Assembly (NCBI GenBank): GCA_050180485.1
Contig: JBFXED010000005.1
Coordinates: 62,001-126,000, forward strand
DNA length: 64,000 nucleotides
DNA from: CADEGL01 sp050180485
GTDB lineage: Bacteria > Pseudomonadota > Alphaproteobacteria > CADEGL01
Direction: 5' to 3'
Shown here: positions 35,035 to 45,276 of the stretch, piece by piece
How positions within the stretch are numbered: the stretch's first letter is position 1
Layout of the letters: each line of letters opens with the position of its first letter
Made by a program: the position numbers and the translations under genes
Notes under the pieces: model-generated
Told to the model about the DNA's origin: nothing
Seen by the model: the letters and a program-made list of their open reading frames with translations, nothing else
The model's database searches: none

Positions 35035-35790
35035 TTATCCGATCGCGAAAACCTGGCCCGACGTGATCACCCGAAGGCTGCCGTCGGCCAATTCCAGCAC
35101 CAGCCCGCCGTCGTCGTCCAAGGCACGGAAGCGGCCTTCCAACATCTCGTCCGTTAGCCGGACCTTTATATCCCGCCCCAAACCCACGGCAAGCCCGGTC
35201 CACGTGGCCCGCACTGGAGCGAACCCCTCGCCACGCCACCGCGCGCGCCAACGGGCAAACGATTCGAGATAGGCCTCCAGCATGTTCCTCGCCGTCGTGG
35301 ACGCGCCCTCGGTGCGTAGATCCGACGCGGGAAATTCAACCGAGTCCGGATGACTCACCACGTTAAGTCCGAAGCCGGCCACCAGCCAGTCGAGCCGACT
35401 TGGTGCGGAAGATTGGGATTCAAGCAGGATGCCCGCCACCTTGCGACCGGAAACCAGGATGTCGTTCGGCCATTTGAGGGCCACCACGCGCCCTTCGGGC
35501 AACACGCCGCGCACGGCTTCCGCGCCGGCCAGCGAAACGACGAAGCCGATCTGCGCCGCTGTATGGGCCGGCTCCGTCGGCCGCATCAGGATGCTGCAGT
35601 AAAGGTTGCCGGCTGGTGAACACCACGCACGGCCCCGTCGCCCGCGCCCGCCCGACTGCGCCTTCGACCAAATGACCGTGCCATCCGGCGCGCCGGCGGC
35701 GGCCTGCCGCGCGGCTTCCAGATTGGTGCTGTCGATATCGTCGAGTTCCGTGACGCGGTACCCGCCGGGAACCCGAAGGGCCTGGCTCAT
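35035..35790 (-). CDS. birA: Biotin--[acetyl-CoA-carboxylase] ligase
   Basis: Attaches biotin to carboxylases and decarboxylases. The 251 residues start at ATG 35790, overlapping the nuoN stop (ATGA); the longer frame to 36210 lies inside nuoN. The biotinyl-AMP loop GGRGRRGRAW, the LKWPNDILVSGRKVAGIL segment and a C-terminal SH3-like domain are present. No N-terminal DNA-binding domain exists, so it is a class I ligase and not a repressor. Its position directly after nuoN is usual in alphaproteobacteria. Confidence 0.96.
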   Translation of the reverse strand: MSQALRVPGGYRVTELDDIDSTNLEAARQAAAGAPDGTVIWSKAQSGGRGRRGRAWCSPAGNLYCSILMRPTEPAHTAAQIGFVVSLAGAEAVRGVLPEGRVVALKWPNDILVSGRKVAGILLESQSSAPSRLDWLVAGFGLNVVSHPDSVEFPASDLRTEGASTTARNMLEAYLESFARWRARWRGEGFAPVRATWTGLAVGLGRDIKVRLTDEMLEGRFRALDDDGGLVLELADGSLRVITSGQVFAIG

Positions 35791-37241
35791 CCGCCGAAGA
35801 GCGAGACCGCCGCGACCGCGGCACCCGAGAGCAAGGGGCCTGGATTGACGACCAGCAGCAGGGTGAACAGCGCCGTGGCACCGATCACGACTGACATGGT
35901 CGCACCGATCGGGCGCTCGAACGCCTCCACCGGCTCGTCGAAATACATCACCTTGACGATACGCAGATAGTAGAAGGCGGCAACCACGCTGGTCAGCACA
36001 CCGATGATGGCCAATGTATACAGTCCCGCCTGAATGGCCGCCTTGAAGACGAAAAATTTGCCGAAGAAGCCGGCCAACGGCGGGATGCCCGCCATGGAGA
36101 ACATGAAGATAGCGAAGGCCAAGGCCAGGGCCGGATTGGTGCGCGCGAGGCCGGCCAGGTCGGAGATATTCTCGACCATCCGCCCCTTCCGCCGCATGCA
36201 CAGGATGCAACCAAAGGTGCCGATACCCATGGCTACATAGATCGCCATGTAGACCATCAGACCGCCGACACCGGCCTCATCGCCTGCCGCGAGGCCAACC
36301 AATGCGTAGCCGATATGGCCGATGGAGCTGTATGCCATCAGGCGCTTGATGTTGTTCTGGTTGATGGCGGCAAAGGCGCCCAACGCCATGGAGGCCAGAG
36401 AGATAAAGACGATGATCTGCTGCCATTGGTCGACCATGGCACCGAAGGGGCCGACCATGACACGCACGAACAACGCCGTGGCAGCCACCTTGGGCGCCGC
36501 CGCGAAAAAGGCCGTGACCGGCGTGGGGGCGCCCTCATAGACATCGGGCGTCCACATATGGAACGGCACAGCCGACACCTTGAAGGCCAAGCCGGCGGCG
36601 ATGAAGACCACCCCGACCAGCACACCCACCGGTACCCCGACCTCAGAACTGGACAGAACCTCGAACAGCGTGTCGAAACGTGTCGTGCCGGCAAAGCCGT
36701 AGACCATGGACATGCCGTAGAGAAGCATGCCGGAGGACAGCGCGCCGAGGACGAAGTACTTGAGACCGGCCTCCGAAGAGCGAAGGTTGTCGCGCCGGTA
36801 AGCCGCGACGACGTAGAGGCACAAGCTCTGCAACTCCAGGCCGACATAGAGTGCCAGCAAGTCGTTTGCCGAGATCATCATCATCATGCCGAGCGTGGCG
36901 TAGAGGAAAAGGATCGGGAACTCGAAGCGCGCGATCCCTTCCCGCTCGTTGAAGCCGACCGACATGACGAGGGCCAGCGCGGAACCGGCCAGGGCCAACT
37001 GCTTCATGAACACGGCGAAGGCGTCGGCCACGAACATGCCGTCGAAGGTCAGGACGCCCGGGCCACTCACACGCGAAACCAGGAAGGCCGCCACGATGAA
37101 GACGGCCACCACCGCCCAGGAGATCGTACGCGTGACGCGATCGCCGCGGAACACACCCACCATGAGCAGCACCATGCCGCTCACGGCCATGAAAATCTCC
37201 GGCAAGGCCGGGATCAGCGAAGCGATGCTGAATGCGTACAT
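35787..37241 (-). CDS. nuoN: NADH-quinone oxidoreductase subunit N
   Basis: Antiporter-like proton-pumping subunit of complex I, in the inner membrane. The 484 residues form about 14 helices. Typical features are SANDLLALYVGLELQSL with the conserved Glu, KYFVLGALSSGMLLYG with the conserved Lys, and the broken-helix region KVSAVPFHMWTPDVYEGAP. It is the last nuo gene, followed with overlap by birA. Confidence 0.97.
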   Translation of the reverse strand: MYAFSIASLIPALPEIFMAVSGMVLLMVGVFRGDRVTRTISWAVVAVFIVAAFLVSRVSGPGVLTFDGMFVADAFAVFMKQLALAGSALALVMSVGFNEREGIARFEFPILFLYATLGMMMMISANDLLALYVGLELQSLCLYVVAAYRRDNLRSSEAGLKYFVLGALSSGMLLYGMSMVYGFAGTTRFDTLFEVLSSSEVGVPVGVLVGVVFIAAGLAFKVSAVPFHMWTPDVYEGAPTPVTAFFAAAPKVAATALFVRVMVGPFGAMVDQWQQIIVFISLASMALGAFAAINQNNIKRLMAYSSIGHIGYALVGLAAGDEAGVGGLMVYMAIYVAMGIGTFGCILCMRRKGRMVENISDLAGLARTNPALALAFAIFMFSMAGIPPLAGFFGKFFVFKAAIQAGLYTLAIIGVLTSVVAAFYYLRIVKVMYFDEPVEAFERPIGATMSVVIGATALFTLLLVVNPGPLLSGAAVAAVSLFGG

Positions 37242-37253
37242 GACCGTCCCCGC

Positions 37254-38765
37254 CTAACGCGACAGCGCCGCGAGCGCGGCGTTTTGCACGGCCTGATGAT
37301 AATTCGAGACGAGCTGGGCGACGGAACCATCCATCACCCGGAAGAACGACGTGGGATAGATGCCCATCCACAGGACGATCGCCGCCAAGGGCGCGAAGAT
37401 CGCGATCTCGCGGGCTGAAAGGTCCATGATGTGTTTCAAGTCCTCGCGCACCAAGGGCCCAAAGATGACGCGGCGGTAGAGCCACAGCATATAGGCCGCG
37501 CCCAGCACCATGCCGGTCGCCGCCAGCGCCGCGACCAGGGTGTTCACCTTGAACGTCCCGACCAGGACCAAGAACTCGCCGACAAAGCCGCTGGTGCCCG
37601 GCAGACCGACCGAAGCCAGCATGAACAGCATGAAAGTCGCGGCATAGAGAGGCATGCGATGGACCAAGCCGCCATAGCGCGCGATCTCTCGACTGTGGAT
37701 GCGGTCATAAACCACGCCCACAATCAGGAATAAGGCGGCCGAGACCACGCCGTGCGACAGCATCTGGAACATCGCACCCTGAACACCTTGGACATCCAAG
37801 GAGAAGATGCCGATGGTCACGAACCCCATGTGAGCGACGGAGGAATAGGCGATCAACTTCTTCATGTCCTCCTGGGCCAATGCGACCAGGGAGGTGTAGA
37901 TCACCGCGACCACGCTGAGCGTGAAGACCAGGGGTGTGAAGTATTCCGTCGCGTGCGGGAACATGGGCACTGAGAAGCGCAGGAATCCGTAACCACCGAA
38001 CTTCAAGAGCACGCCAGCCAGAAGCACGGAGCCTGCCGTCGGCGCCTCAACGTGCGCGTCTGGCAGCCAGGTGTGGACAGGCCACATGGGCACCTTGACC
38101 GCGAAGGACGCGAAGAACGCCAGCCACAGCCAGATCTGCCAGCGCGGGTCGAAGCCGTAGGCCATGAGGGCCGGGATGTCCGTCGTGCCGGCTTCGAAAT
38201 ACATATACAGGATGGCCAGCAGCATCAGGACCGAGCCGGTCAGCGTGTAAAGGAAGAACTTGAACGCCGAATAGACGCGCCGCGGCCCGCCCCAAACGCC
38301 GATAATCAGGAACATCGGGATCAAGGTGCATTCGAAGAACATGTAGAACGGCACGATGTCGAGCGCCGAAAAGGCGCCGATCATCATGGTTTCCATGACT
38401 AGAAACGCGATCATGTATTCGCGCACCCGGTGCTGCACCGCGTCCCAACTGGCCAGCACGCAGATCGGGATCAGCAGCGTCGAGAGCAGCACGAACGGCA
38501 TGGAAATGCCGTCGACACCCATGTGGTAGGAGATGCCGATCTCCGGCAACCACTCGGCCCGCTCCTCGAACTGGAAGCCGGGATTGCCGGGATCAAAACC
38601 GAACCACAGCACGAGCGACGCCGCGAACGTGACCAGCGAGGTCCACAGCGCGACCCAGCGCGCGTTGCGCGCGACCAGGGCTTCCTCGCCCCGAACGGCC
38701 AGAATCATCACGACGCCCACGAGGGGCAGGAAGGTGACGATGGAAAGGATCGGCCAGTCTGTCAT
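37254..38765 (-). CDS. nuoM: NADH-quinone oxidoreductase subunit M
   Basis: Antiporter-like proton-pumping subunit of complex I. The 503 residues include the conserved FFECTLIPMFLIIGVWGG (Glu). The VKVPMWPVHTWLPDAHVEAP segment carries key Lys and His residues, and SSVAHMGFVTIG follows. It stands between nuoL (7-bp gap) and nuoN in standard order. Confidence 0.97.
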   Translation of the reverse strand: MTDWPILSIVTFLPLVGVVMILAVRGEEALVARNARWVALWTSLVTFAASLVLWFGFDPGNPGFQFEERAEWLPEIGISYHMGVDGISMPFVLLSTLLIPICVLASWDAVQHRVREYMIAFLVMETMMIGAFSALDIVPFYMFFECTLIPMFLIIGVWGGPRRVYSAFKFFLYTLTGSVLMLLAILYMYFEAGTTDIPALMAYGFDPRWQIWLWLAFFASFAVKVPMWPVHTWLPDAHVEAPTAGSVLLAGVLLKFGGYGFLRFSVPMFPHATEYFTPLVFTLSVVAVIYTSLVALAQEDMKKLIAYSSVAHMGFVTIGIFSLDVQGVQGAMFQMLSHGVVSAALFLIVGVVYDRIHSREIARYGGLVHRMPLYAATFMLFMLASVGLPGTSGFVGEFLVLVGTFKVNTLVAALAATGMVLGAAYMLWLYRRVIFGPLVREDLKHIMDLSAREIAIFAPLAAIVLWMGIYPTSFFRVMDGSVAQLVSNYHQAVQNAALAALSR

Positions 38766-38772
38766 GGCGTTC

Positions 38773-40707
38773 TCACAGGCGGCCGTAGAAGAGATACCAG
38801 GTGACGAGCCCCACCACGCCGATCAGCATGGCAAAGGCATAGTGGTAGACATAGCCGGTTTGCAGACGTCCCGCGCGCCGGGCCAGGCCCACCGTGGTCG
38901 CGGCCAAGCCATTCGGCCCCAGGCCGTCAATGATGACGCCATCGCCGCCCTTCCAAAGCAGACGGCCAAGTTTCACGGCCGGGCGGACGAACAGGAAGTT
39001 GTACAGCTCGTCGAAGTACCACTTGTTCAGCAGGAACAGGTAGACCGGACGGAACATCTCAGCCAGACGCCGCGGCAGCGAAGTCTTGACCATATAGGCG
39101 TAGTACGCGGCCACGATGCCGCCGAGCGCCACGACGATCGTCGTCACCTTGAGCCACAGCGGCGCCTCATGGGCGTGCTCGATGGAAGCGTGCTGCGGCA
39201 GGATCAGGATCGAGCCGCGCCAGAATTCGCCCATGTGGTGGCCGACGAACGTCTCGTAGGCGATGAAACCGGCAAAAATCGCGCCCAGCGCGAGGAACGC
39301 CAGCGGCGCCAGCATGACCGGCGGCGATTCGTGCACATGCTCCATCGTGTGATGGTCCGCGCGCGGCTTGCCGTGGAAGGTCAGGAAGATCAGGCGCCAG
39401 GAATAGAACGCCGTGAGGAGAGCGGCCACGATGCCCATGATGAGGGCGTATTGGCCGACGCCGGTGCCGGCACCCCAAGCCGACTCGATGATCATGTCTT
39501 TGGAATAGAAGCCGGCGAAGAACGGGATGCCGGCCAGAGCCAGCGAACCGATCCACATCATCGCGTAGGTGAACGGGATCTTCCGCCAGATACCGCCCAT
39601 CTTGCGCATGTCCTGCTCGTCGGACATCGCGTGGATCACCGAACCCGCGCCGAGGAACAAAAGCGCCTTGAAATAGGCGTGGGTCATCAGGTGGAAGATC
39701 GCGGCCGGATAAGCGGAAACGCCCACGGCGAAGAACATGTAGCCAAGCTGGGAACAGGTCGAATAGGCGATCACGCGCTTGATGTCGTTCTGCACGAGGC
39801 CAATCGTGGCCGCGAAGAACGCCGTCGTCGCACCAATCACCGTGACGACGGCCAACGCGTTCGGCGCGTACTCGAACATGGGCGACAGGCGGCAGACCAT
39901 GAAGACGCCCGCGGTCACCATGGTCGCGGCATGAATCAGGGCGGAGACGGGTGTCGGGCCTTCCATCGCGTCCGGCAGCCACGTGTGCAGGATGATCTGG
40001 GCCGACTTGCCCATGGCGCCCACAAATAGCAGCAGGCAGACGAGCGTCAGCGCGTCGCCACGGAAACCCATGAACTCCATCGTGTCGCCCACCTTCCCCG
40101 GAACGAGCGGGAAGACGGTGTCGAATTCGACCGAGCCGAACAGGATGAAGACGCCCATGATGCCGAGCGCAAAGCCCAGGTCGCCCACGCGGTTGACCAG
40201 GAACGCCTTGATCGAGGCCGCGTTGGCGCTGTGCCGGTCGAACCAAAAGCCGATCAGCAGGTAGGAGACGAGGCCGACGCCTTCCCAGCCGAAGAAGAGC
40301 TGCATGAAGTTGGCCGCCGTCACCAGCGTCAGCATGAAGAAGGTGAACAGGTTCAGGTAGGCCATGAAGCGCGGGATCGACTTGTCATGCGACATGTAGC
40401 CGATCGAATAGACATGGATGGCGGTCGCCACGACCGTCACGGTCAGAACCATCACCGATGACAGGGTATCGAACTTCAGCGCCCACGGCGCACGGAAGTC
40501 ACCAGAGACGAACCACTCGAACAGCAGGATGGTTTTGGCGTTGCCGTTCAAAGCCACGTCGATGAAGGTCGGGATGGCCAGCGCGGCCGACGTGCCCATG
40601 GCCAGGCAGCACACGAGCTGCGACGCCCGGTCGCCGATCTTGCGGCCGAAGCAGCCCGCGATGATCGCGCCGAGAAGCGGAAGGAATACGCAGGCGATCT
40701 GCAGCAC
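38773..40707 (-). CDS. nuoL: NADH-quinone oxidoreductase subunit L
   Basis: The distal antiporter-like subunit of complex I. The 644 residues have about 16 membrane segments plus the long lateral helix near the C-terminus. Motifs include FFGWEGVGLVSYLLIGFW, GKSAQIILHTWLPDAMEGPT and YSTCSQLGYMF. The Glu, Lys and His residues expected for proton transfer are in place. It is three bases downstream of nuoK. Confidence 0.97.
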   Translation of the reverse strand: MLQIACVFLPLLGAIIAGCFGRKIGDRASQLVCCLAMGTSAALAIPTFIDVALNGNAKTILLFEWFVSGDFRAPWALKFDTLSSVMVLTVTVVATAIHVYSIGYMSHDKSIPRFMAYLNLFTFFMLTLVTAANFMQLFFGWEGVGLVSYLLIGFWFDRHSANAASIKAFLVNRVGDLGFALGIMGVFILFGSVEFDTVFPLVPGKVGDTMEFMGFRGDALTLVCLLLFVGAMGKSAQIILHTWLPDAMEGPTPVSALIHAATMVTAGVFMVCRLSPMFEYAPNALAVVTVIGATTAFFAATIGLVQNDIKRVIAYSTCSQLGYMFFAVGVSAYPAAIFHLMTHAYFKALLFLGAGSVIHAMSDEQDMRKMGGIWRKIPFTYAMMWIGSLALAGIPFFAGFYSKDMIIESAWGAGTGVGQYALIMGIVAALLTAFYSWRLIFLTFHGKPRADHHTMEHVHESPPVMLAPLAFLALGAIFAGFIAYETFVGHHMGEFWRGSILILPQHASIEHAHEAPLWLKVTTIVVALGGIVAAYYAYMVKTSLPRRLAEMFRPVYLFLLNKWYFDELYNFLFVRPAVKLGRLLWKGGDGVIIDGLGPNGLAATTVGLARRAGRLQTGYVYHYAFAMLIGVVGLVTWYLFYGRL

Positions 40708-40710
40708 GGG

Positions 40711-41025
40711 CTAGCCCTTCATCACGTTGATGTCCTCGACCGCGATAGTGCCGCGGTTCCGGAAGTAGACGACGATGATGGCCAAGCCAATCGCGGCCTC
40801 GGCGGCGGCGATGCCCAGCACGAACATGGCGAAGATCTGGCCCACAAGATCCTGAAGGAAGACCGAGAAGGCCACGAAATTGATGTTGACGGCGAGCAGC
40901 ATCAGCTCGACCGACATGAGGATGATGATGACGTTCTTGCGGTTGAGGAAGATGCCGAAAAAGCCGAGAGCGAACAGGATTGCCGCCACGACCAGATAAT
41001 GGGAGAGGCCGATCTCAAGCATCAC
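40711..41025 (-). CDS. nuoK: NADH-quinone oxidoreductase subunit K
   Basis: Small membrane subunit of complex I (104 residues, three helices). Both conserved membrane glutamates are present, in LMSVELMLLAVNINF and IAAAEAAIGLAIIV. The first helix begins IGLSHYLVVAAILFALG. Its start overlaps the nuoJ stop by four bases. Confidence 0.97.
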   Translation of the reverse strand: MMLEIGLSHYLVVAAILFALGFFGIFLNRKNVIIILMSVELMLLAVNINFVAFSVFLQDLVGQIFAMFVLGIAAAEAAIGLAIIVVYFRNRGTIAVEDINVMKG

Positions 41026-41636
41026 ACGCCCTCCCTACTCTTGACCTTGCGCAGCTCGACCGAGTCCTCGACACGGCGCCCCACTTGGGCGCCGATCTTC
41101 TGGCGGCGGACGCCCGGGCGGGAACGGAAGGTCAGGACGATCGCGCCGATCATGGCGACCAGCAAAACCAGACCCGCCGTTTGGAACAGATAGGCGTATT
41201 TCGTGTAGAGCACGAGGCCGAGCGCATGGGCGTTCGTGACCTCGCCCGACATGTAGAATTTGTCCGAAATCGCGACCTCGACGTCGGGCGAGAAGACCCA
41301 GGTGCCCCCGATCAGGATCAACTCGGCCAAAAGGACGAGGCCGATCAGCGCGCCGACGGGCAAATAGCGCATGAAGCCTTGCCGCAGCTCGGCGAAATTG
41401 ATGTCCAACATCATGACGACGAACAGGAACAGCACAGCGACTGCGCCGACATAGACGATCACCAGCACCATGGCCAGGAACTCGGCACCCATCAGCACGA
41501 ACAGGGCCGCCGCGTTGAAGAACGCCAGAATCAAGAACAGCACCGAGTGCACGGGATTGCGCGCGGCCACGACCATCGTGCCCGAAGCCACGGCCACGGC
41601 GGCGAACAGATAGAATGCGATGGCGTAAATGATCAC
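41022..41636 (-). CDS. nuoJ: NADH-quinone oxidoreductase subunit J
   Basis: Membrane subunit of complex I (204 residues, five helices). Typical segments are ARNPVHSVLFLILAFFNAA and VIVYVGAVAVLFLFVVMML, the latter containing the pi-bulge helix linked to coupling. The polar C-terminal tail is longer than in E. coli. It is separated from nuoI by 46 bp. Confidence 0.97.
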   Translation of the reverse strand: MIIYAIAFYLFAAVAVASGTMVVAARNPVHSVLFLILAFFNAAALFVLMGAEFLAMVLVIVYVGAVAVLFLFVVMMLDINFAELRQGFMRYLPVGALIGLVLLAELILIGGTWVFSPDVEVAISDKFYMSGEVTNAHALGLVLYTKYAYLFQTAGLVLLVAMIGAIVLTFRSRPGVRRQKIGAQVGRRVEDSVELRKVKSREGV

Positions 41637-41682
41637 GCCGCCCCTCCGAACCGTCCGGACATCCCCCGCTTCCCCATTCGTC

Positions 41683-42171
41683 TCACCGGTACGGCGCGTC
41701 GGCCGCGAGGTTGATCTGAATCTCGGCTTCCCAACGATCGCCGTTAGAAAGCAGTTTTTCCTTGTCGTACATCAGTTCCTCGCGCGTCTCGGCGGCGAAC
41801 TCGAAGTTCGGGCCCTCGACGATGGCATCGACCGGGCATGCCTCCTGGCACAGGCCGCAATAGATGCACTTCGTCATGTCGATGTCGTAGCGCGTCGTAC
41901 GGCGGCTTCCGTCGCCGCGCGGCTCGGCCTCGATGGTGATGGCCTGCGCCGGGCAGATGGCCTCGCACAGCTTGCACGCGATGCAGCGCTCTTCGCCGTT
42001 GGGATAACGGCGGAGAGCATGCTCGCCGCGGAAGCGTGGGCTTAGCGGCCCCTTCTCGTAGGGATAGTTGATGGTCACCGACGGCTTCAGCACATAGCCA
42101 AGCGTGATGCCCAGGCCCCGCACGAGCTCGGTGAGAAACAATGCGCGGGCTGCGCGGTCCAAAACGGCCAT
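41683..42171 (-). CDS. nuoI: NADH-quinone oxidoreductase subunit I
   Basis: Peripheral-arm subunit of complex I carrying clusters N6a and N6b. The 162 residues have two 4Fe-4S motifs, CIACKLCEAICP and CIYCGLCQEACP, with the TINYPYEKGPLSPRFRGEH segment before them. It lies 25 bp downstream of nuoH. Confidence 0.98.
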   Translation of the reverse strand: MAVLDRAARALFLTELVRGLGITLGYVLKPSVTINYPYEKGPLSPRFRGEHALRRYPNGEERCIACKLCEAICPAQAITIEAEPRGDGSRRTTRYDIDMTKCIYCGLCQEACPVDAIVEGPNFEFAAETREELMYDKEKLLSNGDRWEAEIQINLAADAPYR

Positions 42172-42196
42172 CAGCCCCTCCCTTTCCGAAAATCGT

Positions 42197-43216
42197 TCAT
42201 TGCGCCATCACCGGAGTCCAACCGAACGTCACCAAGACGCCGGCCGTCAGCACCAACCAGAACAACGACGCGGGCAAGAACACCTTCCAGCCCAGGCGCA
42301 TAAGCTGGTCATAGCGGTAGCGCGGCATGGTCGCCCGCACCCAAAGGAAAACGAACAGGCAGAACGCGATCTTGGCGAAGAACCAGATCGGGCCCGGAAT
42401 CCACGTGAACGGCGCGATGCTGAGCGGCGGCAGCCAGCCGCCCAGGAACAGGATCGAGGTCAGGCCGCTCATCAGGATCATGTTGGCGTACTCGCCCAAC
42501 ATGAACAGGCCGAACGTCATCGCCGAATATTCCACGTTGTAGCCCGCCACCAGTTCGGCTTCGGCTTCCGGCAGGTCGAAGGGCGAGCGGTTGGTCTCGG
42601 CCAGCGCGGAGATGAAGAAGATGACGAACATCGGGAAGAGCGGGATACAGAACCACAATCCTTCTTGCGCCCGCACGATGGCGGAGAGGTTGAGTGAGCC
42701 GACGCATAGAAGAACGGTGATGATGACGAAGCCGATCGAAACTTCGTAGGACACCATCTGCGCCGCCGAACGCAAGGCACCCAAGAAGGCGTATTTCGAG
42801 TTGCTGGCCCAGCCCGACATGATGATGCCGTAGACGCCGAGCGAGGAGATCGCGAACAGATACAGGATGCCGACGTTGATATCGGCCAGCACGATGCCGT
42901 CGCCGAACGGGATCACCGCCCAGGCCACCAACGCCAGAATGAAGGTGATCATGGGCGCCAGGATGAAGACCACGCGGTTGGCGCCGCTGGGGATGATGGT
43001 TTCCTTGAAAACCAGCTTGATGCCGTCGGCCAGCGGCTGCAGCAGGCCGAACGGGCCGACCACGTTGGGGCCCTTGCGGATCTGCATGGAGGCGATGACC
43101 TTGCGCTCGGCCAAGGTCAGATACGCCACCGCGCCCAACAGCGGCAGGACGATCAGAAGAATTTTGCCGACGATAATGGCCGCCGGCAGCGCGTAGACCT
43201 GCCAGAAATCAACCAT
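42197..43216 (-). CDS. nuoH: NADH-quinone oxidoreductase subunit H
   Basis: Membrane subunit forming the quinone chamber at the junction of complex I arms. The 339 residues contain about eight helices. Conserved segments are LAERKVIASMQIRKGPNVVG, the acidic loop AETNRSPFDLPEAEAELVAG and RATMPRYRYDQLM. It overlaps the nuoG stop by eight bases. Confidence 0.98.
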   Translation of the reverse strand: MVDFWQVYALPAAIIVGKILLIVLPLLGAVAYLTLAERKVIASMQIRKGPNVVGPFGLLQPLADGIKLVFKETIIPSGANRVVFILAPMITFILALVAWAVIPFGDGIVLADINVGILYLFAISSLGVYGIIMSGWASNSKYAFLGALRSAAQMVSYEVSIGFVIITVLLCVGSLNLSAIVRAQEGLWFCIPLFPMFVIFFISALAETNRSPFDLPEAEAELVAGYNVEYSAMTFGLFMLGEYANMILMSGLTSILFLGGWLPPLSIAPFTWIPGPIWFFAKIAFCLFVFLWVRATMPRYRYDQLMRLGWKVFLPASLFWLVLTAGVLVTFGWTPVMAQ

Positions 43217-45266
43217 CGGTGCCCGTCTTTGGTGTCGTGCCGATCTCCGCCGTGCACTTGGCCATGGTCTCGGAGCAGCGGCTGATGGGATCGGTCATGT
43301 AGAAATTGGCGATCGGATAGGAGAAAGAGCCTGGATCGAGCGGACCATCCTCGCCGAACGCGCCCATGGGCGCGCGACTTACCGTGTCGGCGACGGCAAA
43401 AACCGGATTGACCTCGGCTAGACGGGCACGTACGCGGTCCAACGTGTCATAGGGCAGCGCGCGGCCCAGCACGCCGGACAGTGCGCGCAGGATCTTCCAG
43501 TCCTCGCGGGCTTCTCCGGGCGGGAAGACGGCCAACTGACCACGCTGGACCCGGCCCTCGGTGTTCACGTAGGTGCCACTCTTCTCGGTATAGGCAGCGC
43601 CAGGCAGGACCACGTCGGCACGGTGGGCGCCACGGTCGCCGTGGTGGCCCTGATAGATAACAAACGCCTTGCCCAGCTTCTTGGTGTCGATCTCGTCGGC
43701 GCCGAGGAGATAGACGATCTCGATCTCGCCCTTCCCGGCCGCATCCAGGATACCGGCCACGTCCTTGCCGCCCGGCCCGGGCACGAAGCCGAGATCGAGC
43801 CCGCCGACGCGGCCGGCCGCGGTGTGCAGCACGTTGAAACCGTTCCAGTCGTCGCTTAGCAGACCGAAGCTCTCGGCGATGCGGCGCGCCAAACCCAGCA
43901 CCCGCGCGCCGTCGGCCCGGCGCAGCACGCCCTGGCCCAGGATCAGCATGGGCTTCTTGGCATTCTTTAGTGTCTCGGCGAACGGATGGCGGCCCGTCGC
44001 CAGATCCTCCAGCGTGCGTGCGCCCTCGCCCAGCCATTCGACTTTATATGTCAGGTCTAGACGTGGGCCGATGGCGCCGATAGGGAAACCGCCGCGCAGC
44101 CAGCGCTTGCGCAGGCGAGCGTTGATGATCGGCGCCTCATGGCGCACGTCCGCGCCGATGATGAGGCAGGCGTCGGCCTGCTCGATGCCAGCGATGGTGG
44201 TGTTGAACAGGTACGAGCCGCGCGTACGCGCATCCAGCTTGGCACCATCCTGGCGGCAATCCACATGTGTGGAGCCGAGCGAGGCCAGAAGATCTTTCAA
44301 CGCGACCATGGTTTCCGCATCGGCCTGATCGCCCGCGATCGCGGCGATCTTGGAACCGTTCGTGCGCTCGACCCGCGCGGCGATGGCAGCGAAGGCTTCC
44401 TGCCATGTGGCGGGCTCCAACTTGCCGCCGCGCCGGACATAGGGCCGGTCCAGGCGTTGGCGGCGCAGCCCATCGCACGCGAAGCGGGTCTTGTCGGAGA
44501 TCCACTCTTCGTTGATGTCCTCGTTCAGGCGCGGCAGGACGCGCATGACCTCGTTGCCGCGCGCATCGATACGGATGTTGCTGCCCACCGCGTCCATCAC
44601 GTCGACCGACTCGGTCTTGCGCAGCTCCCACGGGCGCGCCGTGAAGGCATAAGGGCCGGAAGTCAGGGCGCCGACCGGGCACAGATCGATCACGTTACCC
44701 GACAGTTCGGAGGTCAGCGCGCGCTCGAGATAAGAGGTGATCTCCATATGCTCGCCGCGGTTGACCGCGCCCAACTCGGGCACGCCGGCCACCTCGGTCG
44801 CGAAACGGATGCAGCGCGTGCAGTGGATGCAACGCGTCATGATCGTCTTGACCAAGGGGCCCATGTGCTTCTCGCTCACGGCCCGCTTGGCTTCGCGATA
44901 GCGCCCACGGTCGAAACCGAACGCCATCGCTTGGTCCTGCAAGTCGCACTCGCCGCCCTGGTCGCAGATCGGGCAGTCCAGCGGGTGGTGGAGCAACAGG
45001 AATTCCATCACGCCCGCGCGCGCCTTCTTGGCGTTGGCGGACTGGGTGTGCACCACCATGCCCTCGCCCACCGGCATGGCGCAGGACGCCACGGGCTTCG
45101 GCGACTTCTCGACCTCGACCAGGCACATACGGCAGTTGCCGGCGATGGACAGGCGTTCGTGATAGCAGAAGCGCGGAATTTCGGCGCCCGCGATCTCGGC
45201 CGCCTGCAGGATGGTCGTGCCGGGTGGAACCTCGACTTCGACGCCGTCTACTTTGAGCTTCGGCAT
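43209..45266 (-). CDS. nuoG: NADH-quinone oxidoreductase subunit G
   Basis: Largest peripheral-arm subunit of complex I. The 685 residues start at ATG 45266 (MPKLKVDGVEVEVPPGTT). The order is a 2Fe-2S domain (CYHERLSIAGNCRMCLVE), a His-Cys 4Fe-4S domain (HHPLDCPICDQGGECDLQDQ), a second 4Fe-4S site (TRCIHCTRCIRF) and a molybdopterin oxidoreductase-like domain without cofactor. The extra N7 cluster motif of E. coli is not seen. It is ten bases downstream of nuoF. Confidence 0.97.
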   Translation of the reverse strand: MPKLKVDGVEVEVPPGTTILQAAEIAGAEIPRFCYHERLSIAGNCRMCLVEVEKSPKPVASCAMPVGEGMVVHTQSANAKKARAGVMEFLLLHHPLDCPICDQGGECDLQDQAMAFGFDRGRYREAKRAVSEKHMGPLVKTIMTRCIHCTRCIRFATEVAGVPELGAVNRGEHMEITSYLERALTSELSGNVIDLCPVGALTSGPYAFTARPWELRKTESVDVMDAVGSNIRIDARGNEVMRVLPRLNEDINEEWISDKTRFACDGLRRQRLDRPYVRRGGKLEPATWQEAFAAIAARVERTNGSKIAAIAGDQADAETMVALKDLLASLGSTHVDCRQDGAKLDARTRGSYLFNTTIAGIEQADACLIIGADVRHEAPIINARLRKRWLRGGFPIGAIGPRLDLTYKVEWLGEGARTLEDLATGRHPFAETLKNAKKPMLILGQGVLRRADGARVLGLARRIAESFGLLSDDWNGFNVLHTAAGRVGGLDLGFVPGPGGKDVAGILDAAGKGEIEIVYLLGADEIDTKKLGKAFVIYQGHHGDRGAHRADVVLPGAAYTEKSGTYVNTEGRVQRGQLAVFPPGEAREDWKILRALSGVLGRALPYDTLDRVRARLAEVNPVFAVADTVSRAPMGAFGEDGPLDPGSFSYPIANFYMTDPISRCSETMAKCTAEIGTTPKTGTDG

Positions 45267-45276
45267 GTTTCCCGCC